Of a stretch of DNA of 64,000 bases, positions 42,171 through 51,700 are shown one piece after another. The notes under the pieces were generated by a model. It worked only from the letters and a program-made list of their open reading frames with translations. It was not told where the DNA came from and made no database searches. The stretch lies in the NCBI GenBank assembly GCA_905250125.1, contig CAJNOL010000226.1, forward strand, positions 1 through 64,000, given 5' to 3'. This DNA comes from Rotaria sordida (Eukaryota; Rotifera; Eurotatoria; Philodinida; Philodinidae). Position 1 is the stretch's first letter. Each line of letters begins with the position of its first letter. The position numbers and the translations under genes were made by a program.

Positions 42171-43172
42171 ATGTCAAGTGTTATCAATGTATTATTTTCA
42201 ACTATGAAAGGCAGCAAACATACTGCACAACTAAAAGAAGGTTATACTGTTGAAGACATTAAAAAAATAGTTCAAGAAAAATTTGGCTCTACTAACTATC
42301 GACTTATAGTTAATGGACAAGAAATACAAGACAATGATCCAGTTAAATTTACTGAATTGAAAAAATCTATTAAAAACAATACAATCATTTATGTTTGTCA
42401 ACGAATGGATGGTGGTTCAGGTCTAGTTGATATTGATTCACACAAGGCTACTGTTCTCGTTGATCTTCAAGATGAATTACGTAAAATTCCAACTCAACAG
42501 ACAAATTCAGAATGTATGATTTGTACAGAAGAAAAAAAGTGTATGAAATATTGCTGTAGTTCAATTATTTGCAAAGAATGTTTTCCTAATCATTTTATCT
42601 TTGGTAATTATAAAATCATTTGTCTTACTTGTAATCAAACTGTATCACCAGAAAAAGTTTTTGTTACTCCACAATTTATTCAATCACTTGTTCAATTAGA
42701 TGAAACAAAATTAATGGCACGGAATATTGATTTTCAAATATGTACATGTGGTGCATTTTCTATCAACAGTACTATGTATGCAAAACAGAAATGTAATAAT
42801 TGTCAACGATGGTTATGCTTTTTTTGCAATACTGATTGGAATGAAAACGAAAGAAATATGCGTAATGAAAAGTATACATGTAGAGTAAATTGTTTTTGGG
42901 AAACTAAAATTACTTATCAATTAGTTACACTTAACTTTAACAAAGCAATGAAAGTACCAAATCGGCGATGTTGTCCAAAATGTTTTGAATGTGGTTCGTA
43001 TGATCAAAAATGCAAGTATCATACGTGCCCATGTGGTCATAAATTCTGTTTTATTTGTCTCAAATCACAAGAAGAATGTATTCGTGATTTCAAATCGGCA
43101 TATAATCGACCATGTAGCGCGATAGCACAACAAACATTTAACATATTTCCACGTCTTTGTCATGAAGGATAA
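42171..43172 (+). CDS. Ubiquitin-like domain fused to an RBR-type E3 ligase, with Gly-Gly junction
   Basis: Intronless, 333 aa, starting at the first ATG after the acceptor. Residues about 4-82 form a ubiquitin-like fold: YRLIVNGQEIQDNDP aligns with ubiquitin's QRLIFAGKQLEDGRT, and NNTIIYVCQRMDGG aligns with ubiquitin's C-terminal ESTLHLVLRLRGG, putting Gly81-Gly82 at the ubiquitin tail position. RING1 follows (Cys115, 118, 129, 134, 137, 151, 154), then an IBR Cys cluster (191-241), then RING2 (CPKC at 268-271). In RING2, Cys281 of KCKYHTCPCGHKFC is the likely catalytic cysteine. RBR enzymes pass ubiquitin through this cysteine; parkin also has an N-terminal UBL, but without this Gly-Gly. 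Three USP genes follow on the same strand. The UBL could be only a regulatory domain, or it could be cleavable. Substrate is unknown. Confidence 0.85.
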   Translation: MSSVINVLFSTMKGSKHTAQLKEGYTVEDIKKIVQEKFGSTNYRLIVNGQEIQDNDPVKFTELKKSIKNNTIIYVCQRMDGGSGLVDIDSHKATVLVDLQDELRKIPTQQTNSECMICTEEKKCMKYCCSSIICKECFPNHFIFGNYKIICLTCNQTVSPEKVFVTPQFIQSLVQLDETKLMARNIDFQICTCGAFSINSTMYAKQKCNNCQRWLCFFCNTDWNENERNMRNEKYTCRVNCFWETKITYQLVTLNFNKAMKVPNRRCCPKCFECGSYDQKCKYHTCPCGHKFCFICLKSQEECIRDFKSAYNRPCSAIAQQTFNIFPRLCHEG

Positions 43173-43282
43173 TATTTCTCTGTGTTCCTTGTATATGAAC
43201 AATATCTTGTGATTTTTAGACATTGCAAAAGTCATTGAATAAACGAGATTTATATTTTTATATATTCGTGCCGTTTTGTAAT

Positions 43283-43299
43283 AAATAATATTTTTTCAG
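43283..43299 (+). promoter_or_regulatory. Acceptor-like site abutting the first USP ATG
   Basis: TTTTTTCAG ends at 43299 and the ATG begins at 43300. AATAAA sequences precede it in the 127-nt gap after the E3 stop (about 43238 and 43281). This arrangement (poly(A) signal, then acceptor, then ATG) is typical of an internal trans-spliced operon gene. Confidence 0.5.
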
Positions 43300-44909
43300 A
43301 TGAACTATTATTGTGGAATGAAATCGAAAAAGCAACACAATAAACAAAAGAATTCAACCTTAGTCAAAGAATCTCAATTCAAACGTTCAGAACGCAAAAA
43401 TTTGTCAACAAAGCAGTTTATTGTAAAAACAAGTCAGATAGATGAAACAGTGGTTCATGTGACGTCGAGCTCATTGAACAAAAATAATGGAACAACTAAA
43501 TCATCGACATTTTTTCAACGTCTCTTTAAAAGGAAGAAATTTCCCAGTAAGTGAATACCCATTCGTAGCTCAACAAAAGCTATCTGAATATTTTGCATAT
43601 ACAAGTATTAGGAGAACTCTAATAAAGAAAATAAAGATCGAAACATCTTCGTCTTTTATGAGAATTAAAATTCTGTTGAAGTATAGTTTTACAGCTCGGC
43701 ATCGTAGAAACTGATATAAGAATTATTATTTATGTTTGAAATGTTCCATAAAGAAAATTTTTTATAGGATGTGTTGAAGAGAATTCTCAGTCAGTTGTAT
43801 CTAGATCTACTTCTGATTCAATAAAAGCCACTGAAGATGATCTCAATAGTCAAACCAATTCCAGTCCATTCCAATTCAAGAGATCACATTTGAATACAAC
43901 TCCACATTTGCCATTAAAACCAAAATTACCACCCATACAAAGTATTTCATCGTCTTCCTCATCAGATCATCAAAGAGTATCAACAGATCATTCGAGTCTT
44001 CTTCCAACACGTCATACTCCAGGTGTCTGTGGCCTAAAGAACATTGGTAATACTTGCTATATGAATAGTGCTATTCAATGTTTGAATAGTATACCAGATT
44101 TAACCAAATGGATTATGCAACAACAACTATCATTATCTCACATGAATATAATCGATGTTTATATTTCTTTAGTACAATCAATGTGGTCAGGTCATCATGG
44201 ATGTGTCACTCCTCGTGAATTAAAACAATATGTTAGTCGTTCATCAACCATATTTTCTGATTCCGATCAAAAGGATTCTCATGAATTCTTGAATTCTCTT
44301 CTTAATGCTATAGAAACAGTTGATTCAAATTCATTTCTTATTAATCTCTTTCGAATTCATACTCAATCAATGGCAACTTGCAACAAATGTCAACATTGTG
44401 ATATTATTAATGAAACAATAACATTTCTTCCACTTTCAATTCCTGAATTCAAATTCGATGATCAAAAGAAAATTTTGTTAGAAGATCTTATCAAAGATTT
44501 TTGTCAAGAAGACGAATTAGATGGACAATATTATTGTCATAAATGTAAAATATGTCAATCAGCACGACATAAAACTATAATTATTCAACCATTACCTCGT
44601 GTTCTTATTATTCAATTGAAACGATTTCCTTACGACGGTACAAAAAGAAAGATTGATACATTTGTTCAATACAAACTTGAACATCGAAATTTATTATCAA
44701 ATAATGATAGATATGAATTATATGCGGTATCTATGCATAGTGGAAATCTCGCTGGTGGACACTATACAACAATGGCACAAAATTATATAATAAATAAATG
44801 GTATCGATTTGATGATAGTTATTTCGAAGAAATTGAATCGAAAAAAGTACTTGTCCCATTTATTGCACGACAAGCTTATATCCTTATTTATTTAAAAAAG
44901 AATGATTGA
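43300..44909 (+). CDS. USP-family ubiquitin carboxyl-terminal hydrolase (first of three)
   Basis: This is a cysteine deubiquitinase of the USP (UCH/C19) family. Exons 43300-43546 and 43768-44909 total 1,389 nt, 462 aa. The first ~165 residues are basic, Ser/Thr-rich and low in complexity, with no UBL or DUSP domain seen. The catalytic domain starts at VCGLKNIGNTCYMNS, with nucleophile Cys179. The zinc-binding pairs are TCNKCQHC and YYCHKCKIC. The His box is AGGHYTTMAQN with His414, followed by WYRFDDSYF with the third catalytic residue. It ends YILIYLKKND. All catalytic elements are present. The closest relative in view is the next gene, with high identity across the catalytic domain, implying tandem duplication. 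Only 52 nt separate its stop from the next ATG. Confidence 0.87.
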
Positions 44910-44947
44910 GAAATTATCGATAGTTTAGTAGATATTTAATTCTATCA

Positions 44948-44961
44948 ACTATTCATTTTAG
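44948..44961 (+). promoter_or_regulatory. Acceptor-like site abutting the second USP ATG
   Basis: ATTCATTTTAG ends at 44961 and ATG starts at 44962. The gap from the previous stop is only 52 nt, about the length of an intron here, and holds no AATAAA. The two USPs could share one transcript resolved by trans-splicing. Confidence 0.5.
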
Positions 44962-46394
44962 ATGGATATTATATACGAATGGAATATACAAGAATTGGCT
45001 TTGACATATCATGACAAAAAAAATAATAATGTTTGGATCAATGATATCAACGTAAACAATGTAAAATTATACGCGTTCATACGACCTTCTTCGGTCTTCT
45101 ATCAGTGGAATGATTTCGGTAAGTCTATTATCTACAAGTTTTTACTTTTTGTAACATAATTTTATTGAATATAGATCTGCGCGTTCTTCGTCTATTTGAG
45201 GAACAGTTATCTAACGAACCAATAGAAGAATCTTCCGGTAATACATCAATACTACCAATGGATACAGATCCAAAACAATCATCTTGTAATTCTTCAATAC
45301 CTACTGTAATGTTGCCTGTTGATTCCCTTCTCCTCATCTTTATCCGTTATCTTCAATTAATGAAGTTTATTCCATGGTCATCACCAATATCTATTTGTGA
45401 TCAGTCGATTGAAATACCTGAATACAATGAAATAGATGGTTCATCCCAAATTATTTCGAAAAGAAAAAAGTTTAAAAAAAAACAGCAAAAACTATCTATT
45501 GAACCTGGTTTATGTGGTTTAACCAACATTGGTAATACATGTTTTATGAATAGTGCTATCCAATGTTTAAGTAATATACCTCAATTAACTAAATGGGCTA
45601 AAAAACAACAGTTATCAAATCATGAACAGACTGTCACTCAAGCCTATACTTCATTGATTAAATCAATATGGTCAGGTAAAAACTCATATATCTCTCCTCA
45701 TGATATCAAGAAACGTGTTAGTCAACATGCTCCAATCTTTTGTGATTATGCTCAAAAAGATTCACATGAATTCATGAATTCTCTTCTTAATGCACTTCAC
45801 TCTGAATTCATAGAAAATGATTCTTCAAAAGAACAATCATCTATTGTTACCAATCTTTTTTGTATTCAAACACAATCTAGAGTAACATGTTTACATTGCG
45901 GTATGTGTGATTCACTTGAAGAGATAACTTATTGTCTTCCATTACCGTTCGAAAATGAATCAACAGTAACTCTTCGAAGATTGTTAAATGATTTTTTAAA
46001 AGAAGAATTACTCGATGGACCATATTATTGTTCAAATTGTCAAGATCTTCGATCAGCTAAACAAAAAACAAATCTATGTCAACCATTACCACCAGTAATT
46101 ATTGTTCAACTTAAACGATTTACTTTTGACGAGACAAATGATAAATTAAATACATTTGTTGAATATCCAATTGTCGATTGGAATGTCGATGATAGTAATA
46201 ATTCATTGTATGATCTTGTCGCTGTTTCTATGCATGTTGGTAATTTACAAGGAGGACATTATACAACATATGCTCGTTTAAATGGTTTAGATCAATGGTA
46301 TCATTTTAATGATTTGAATATTGAACCTGTTCATAATACGCATTGTCTTGTAAATCGAAATGCTTATGTATTGGTGTATTTGAAAAAAAATTAA
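44962..46394 (+). CDS. USP-family ubiquitin carboxyl-terminal hydrolase (second of three)
   Basis: A second cysteine deubiquitinase. Exons 44962-45118 and 45175-46394 total 1,377 nt, 458 aa. The N-terminal ~165 residues are not recognised and end in a Lys-rich stretch (ISKRKKFKKKQQK). The catalytic domain starts LCGLTNIGNTCFMNS, nucleophile Cys175. Zinc ligands lie in VTCLHCGMC and YYCSNCQDL. The His box is QGGHYTTYARL with His414, followed by WYHFNDLNI. It ends YVLVYLKKN. Cys-to-His spacing (239 residues) is close to that of the upstream paralogue (235), and both lack the long insert of the third gene. It looks catalytically competent. The same two-exon layout as its neighbour, with the intron in the N-terminal part, supports duplication. 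Confidence 0.87.
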
Positions 46395-46531
46395 ATTAAT
46401 AATATACATTTCTAGAAAACTAAATTTATTGATTTTTCTTCTCTATTTCAGATGTTTAATTAAATCATAATTTTATACAAAAATTTCATGTATGTCGAAA
46501 GATATTCTCTAATAAATGGAGTTTATCATCA

Positions 46532-46543
46532 TTTTTTTTTAGA
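46532..46543 (+). promoter_or_regulatory. Acceptor-like site before the third USP ATG
   Basis: A run of T ending in TTTTAG at 46542 lies one base before the ATG at 46544. AATAAA occurs upstream at about 46510 in the 149-nt gap. Same arrangement as at the two preceding genes. Confidence 0.5.
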
Positions 46544-48736
46544 ATGAACTCTCAAAAATCACCTAATGATCAATGTTTTACTTCCATATTATCACATTGG
46601 AACAATAAAGACTTCTCTCAATCACGACAATTACCATTCTCAGTAACAAACTTGTTCACACCTCCAAAAATTGTTTTCTTTCAAGTATGCAGAACACATC
46701 GAAATCGATATAATGTCAAATGTATAGATATATCAGAAGACAATACATTACTACAATTGAAAGAGGAAATCTGTAAACAATTTAATTTAAACATGAAGGT
46801 CATAGATTTCTCGCTAACAAGTTTTGATTATGGTAATGATATTTGGTTACCTATTCATGACGTGGATGGTCATAAAACAATCGCTGATCTAAACTTTCCT
46901 CCTTACACTATTTTAAACATCGAAAGGGTTGAAAAAGCAAATATAAATATACAAAATATATCGAAAACTAGACATGAGGATTTGACTTTGAAACTTTGTA
47001 AACGACCAATGAACAAAATAGATCTTGAGTATCTTTATGTAAATTCATCGATAAGTATTGGTCAACTAAAAGAAGAAGCACGAAAACGAGTCAGGAATCA
47101 AAGAACGAAAAATTTATACTTGTGGATGGAAAATGGTTGGATAAAATTTGAAACCGATCTAGACGATTTGACTTTGGCTGAAATGGAATTTGATCAATAT
47201 TCAATGATAAGTTTTGAAACAGAAGATGATCTCATTCCTGGTCTATGTGGTCTAACAAATTTAGGTAATACATGTTTCATGAATAGTGCTCTTCAATGTT
47301 TAAGTAATATTCCTGAACTTACTCGGAAAATTTTGTCATTTGGTAATGAAATAAATGCACCAATTATTGGTGCCTATTCAACATTGATTAAAACAATGTG
47401 GTCAGGTGAACATGTTGTTACTATACCATCGTCTTTATTATTGAATATTTCTGAGAATTTGCCACGTTTTCGACGATATCGACAGCAAGATGCACAAGAA
47501 TTTATGAACTATTTTCTACATCTAATTCATCAAGAGTTAACAAGCGAAAGAACATTAATTACTGATTTATTCTATGGTCGAATTCAATCAAGTGTTAAAT
47601 GTTTAGGAGGATGTCATTCTATTGAGACCAATGAAGAAGTAATTAGTTTTCTTCCGCTACCCGTCGCAAATGATATCGATGAATATAATATTCTCTATCT
47701 TCAAAGTAATGGTAAACAAAAACTAGTTTCAGTTCGTGCTTGTGCAAGAACAATCGAAACACTCATTGAGTCGTTTATTAAACAATATGAACCAAAACTA
47801 TCATCTACACAGATTCAAGCTGTTAGAATAGAGGATAATAGAATTATAGAAAAATATCCATCTTACACACTGTTGAACGATACGATCAAGCAGCAACTAG
47901 CTTTTATCGAACTTCAAAAGAAGACTGTTGAGCAGAAATATGTTGAATTTGCATTTCTCAATCATAAAACGTATAAACCATTTCGACCACCTATCTTACT
48001 CGTTTGTCCATCCTACAATTGTTACTGTTCAGATCTATCCGAACAGATCGATCAGATCCAGAATCATATCTGTTTAGTAACTAAAGCACCAACTTCTGCA
48101 TGCCACCTTTATTGGATCAATGACACAGGTAAAACTCATTATTTCGATACTGAAGCGGTTAGAGACAATACTTTGCTGTTGTTCATGCATCGAATTATCC
48201 TCGAAATCGATCCTGAATGGATTGAAAAATATATAAATCAGTACAATAATCATCTGTCATCCATCAATCCATCATTAAATAGTCTATTAGTAGATTTTTT
48301 TCGTGAAGAGCCATTAAATGGTGACTACTATTGTTCGAAATGTCTTGATCTGAAAACAGCTAGACAAAAGGCAGATTTAGTTTTACCATTACCATCTGTA
48401 CTAATTATACAATTAAAACGGTTCACCTACGATCTTGATTCCAGCGCAAAGATTGATACATACATTGATTTTCCACTTCGAGATCTTGATCTTGGTCAAT
48501 ATATTATTCAGAATAATGATGAAAAGACGAATGTATCAACATTGTATGATCTTGTAGCTGTATCTAATCATACTGGTAGTCTTGTTGCAGGACATTATAT
48601 TACTTATGCAAGAAATGATCGAAATAAAAAGTGGTATTCATTTAATGACGAAACAATTCGAGAAATTATCGATGAACATGATATTGTAACAAAGAATGCT
48701 TATATTCTTGTATATATTCAACGAACTACTTTGTAA
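46544..48736 (+). CDS. USP4/11/15-like ubiquitin carboxyl-terminal hydrolase (third of three)
   Basis: Intronless, 730 aa. An N-terminal region of about 230 residues appears to hold two ubiquitin-like segments (VFFQVCRTHRNRYNVKC... and LTLKLCKRPMNKIDLEY...). The catalytic domain follows: LCGLTNLGNTCFMNS with Cys244, ARNFMNY-type helix RQQDAQEFMNYFL, first zinc pair in VKCLGGCHS, then an insert of about 220 residues, second pair YYCSKCLDL, His box AGHYITYARN with His684, then WYSFNDETI. UBL domains before and inside the catalytic domain are the layout of USP4, USP11 and USP15. The DUSP domain of that group is not evident. The insert may contain another UBL, but this is not certain. Lying downstream of the UBL-RBR ligase, it completes a one-ligase, three-protease cluster. 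Intron loss contrasts with the rest of the window. Confidence 0.88.
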   Translation: MNSQKSPNDQCFTSILSHWNNKDFSQSRQLPFSVTNLFTPPKIVFFQVCRTHRNRYNVKCIDISEDNTLLQLKEEICKQFNLNMKVIDFSLTSFDYGNDIWLPIHDVDGHKTIADLNFPPYTILNIERVEKANINIQNISKTRHEDLTLKLCKRPMNKIDLEYLYVNSSISIGQLKEEARKRVRNQRTKNLYLWMENGWIKFETDLDDLTLAEMEFDQYSMISFETEDDLIPGLCGLTNLGNTCFMNSALQCLSNIPELTRKILSFGNEINAPIIGAYSTLIKTMWSGEHVVTIPSSLLLNISENLPRFRRYRQQDAQEFMNYFLHLIHQELTSERTLITDLFYGRIQSSVKCLGGCHSIETNEEVISFLPLPVANDIDEYNILYLQSNGKQKLVSVRACARTIETLIESFIKQYEPKLSSTQIQAVRIEDNRIIEKYPSYTLLNDTIKQQLAFIELQKKTVEQKYVEFAFLNHKTYKPFRPPILLVCPSYNCYCSDLSEQIDQIQNHICLVTKAPTSACHLYWINDTGKTHYFDTEAVRDNTLLLFMHRIILEIDPEWIEKYINQYNNHLSSINPSLNSLLVDFFREEPLNGDYYCSKCLDLKTARQKADLVLPLPSVLIIQLKRFTYDLDSSAKIDTYIDFPLRDLDLGQYIIQNNDEKTNVSTLYDLVAVSNHTGSLVAGHYITYARNDRNKKWYSFNDETIREIIDEHDIVTKNAYILVYIQRTTL

Positions 48737-51700
48737 ATTTATTCATTTTTATATGATATTATTTTTTGTATATAAATATTTTAAAAGCAAAATATTGAAA
48801 TATTGTCCTTTCGTCATAAATATTATTTTTTGTATTTGGTGGTATTTGCTTCAGTGGCTGTGCAAAGGTTACAAGATTGGAAAGGAGTTAGGACGATGTA
48901 TTGAACAATACCTCATAAAAATACCAAAAATAATCTTGCTGTTTTTACTAGGCAACAACGAATTATTAACTATTCTTGGGAAGGTGCATAACTGCTCGGT
49001 GTGTCATGACCTGCACTAGCGTTGTATTTCCTCTATTCGATCTTAATGTTTTGTGTCTGTCTCTCTCATTATTGATGATTTTTGCACTCTTTGTTCTGAT
49101 AAGTTTTTTCTTATATTTTGACACTGAAGAAACCCAATTATTAAGAAAAGAAGATTATTGTATGATTGTGAATGTGTGTGAATGGTCTAGCTGTATTGGA
49201 TGTGGGTATTATACTCATAGAGTATACGTTTCTACATTAAACTGATATACATTGACATTGATTATCTTATATCGAACTAGTCGAATATCTGGCCATATCA
49301 AAAGGAGTATACCCGCATACTTCCGCGGCCTCTAGTTTTCTATGCGCTTGTTAAGAAAAAAATGTGTTTTTTCTTTCATTATGATTAGGAAAAAATACCA
49401 GTCGCTCGTATAGTAATTGATGATTGCGCGTCACTTCTGTCGTTCTTTTTATTGTCGATATTTCTCATGAGGAAGAAGACTCATTTTTGTATATACATCA
49501 GAGACGAAAGAAAACAAAAAAGGACATCATGATTACATCATGCTCGAATGACAAGGATATAGGATATCAATAATTAAATGTGAATTGTAAGTGCTCACTG
49601 GATGTCAGTACACTTGGAAAATTATTCAGTTATGTCTGTTAGAAAAGATTAAATTGACTTTGTTTGACGTAAAAAAAAAACCAATAACTGCACGAATATT
49701 TCTTTCCTACGGACTGCATTTATAATCACAGTACAATCAATGGAACTCACTCTCTTAGTGATGAACAGCAATTCTCACTTTATGATATCATTCATCATAC
49801 CTACTAATAAAATATTCTTCATCTATACAGAAACATTATCTCAACTAACAATATAGAAAGAAGACAGACAAGCTATTAAACTTATATTTGACTTTTGTTC
49901 AATACATATCATATTAAAGTCTTTTATGATAGGCTATCGCTAGTGATCTATGTGCTATAGTTCTTTGGTCTCAAATTTAGGTTGAGAAATGGTTTGTTTA
50001 ATCATTTCTCTAGAAATTTTTTTTTTATTTGATCACCAATACTTGGATGTTTGCTAAAAGATCCTATAGACTATGTAATAATATAATAAGACTAACAGAT
50101 CATGGAACTGGATTGATGAAAAGTTTGAAAGAAACCATTTGTACAAAAAAACAGTATGACATGGACTTTTCAAATTTATATATTTGATATATATGATAAC
50201 AGATTTACATAGAAAAATTATTTATTTAATATCTATCAAGCACTCTAATCATAAAGTCCAGAAGTGCTGTTTCCAATATTTTTGTTTAATGAAAATTATT
50301 CAATGTTATCGTCTTCTTCTACATTGATATTAACATCTTCATCTTCTTTTTTTTTGTCGACTTCTCTATAATTCTTTGCATTCTTAATATAATATATAGG
50401 TTCCTTTAACAAAGAATCATCGTTAATAAGCTATTTCAAGATCTATAAGAAAGTATACTTCGTTTTTGAATCATCTCATTTGATAGTCGTTACGCTCAAC
50501 ACCATCTGTAGTGAACATCTAATTTTTAAATCAATCTCCATGTCTTTTATAACTATGTGAATAATAACAATTAATTAAATCGCTATTGGCAAAACAATAG
50601 CTACTATGTATAAGTAAATATAAGAAATATGTCAAGATAATATAAAAAATCAAGATCAGACAAATATGACTGATGCGTAAAATGATTCATCACTTTCTAT
50701 TTTATTAAAAGCTGTCATCTTTTAAATGAAGGTTAATTGTAACCGATCGTCGCCTCTGCATGACCATAGTCCTAAATACATCATACATATCTTTTATGGA
50801 ATACAAAAAATAGAAAAGAACAACAAAATTTCAACCGGAATTGGACACCAAAAGACTATAGATATATTTATGCTGATATAATTTACTCGTTATTGTTGAA
50901 TATACAGAAATAATTGAATTATATTCTTGACAAACGATTCATTCTTCTTATTTATCATCACTGACCAAACATTCTATCATACAAAATTGAAAAAATAATA
51001 TGAGTAGAATGATGTACAGTTAATATTAGATACACTTCGAATTTCGCCTTTCACTGATTTATTGCTCTCTTTCTTTAGTCGAAAAACGAAGAAACTCTAA
51101 AGAATTTGTTTTAACATATTCAATTGATAGAATATTCATATTAATGAGTAATCCATACGAGAAATATATAGCAATAGGAAAGATCAATTCCGTGTAACAT
51201 CATTTATTAACCTATGCTATGGTATCTAAATCAGTTTTTAAAATTCATACAAATCTGCTAAATGCATATATACACATATATAACGACGTCCTATTACTAT
51301 GTACTTTATTTCGTCTGAAGTTCTGCAAGTCACCAAAAAGAACTAAAAAGATATATTCAACATTATTAATGAATCATTTAAAACAGTTATATCTGATTAA
51401 TTGGCATTTGTATTATAGGAGAGATTGTTTTTCCGTTTCTGACGACATCGTATTGACGTTGATGTTTTTCTTAATGAATTTAATTGACTACGTAGATCAC
51501 AGTGACACTGCAAAGCAATTACTACATGCACCTTGCACTGAAAAGTACATCAATTTGAAATTTAATCATACTGATATATATCTACCTTTGCCATATGAAG
51601 GAAGCGCACTGTGATACAAGTTAACAGGTAAGACATAAGTATTCGAAGTCACTTGAAAAAGAAAATAAGATCATATCAATAATCCAGCGACATCTATTTT

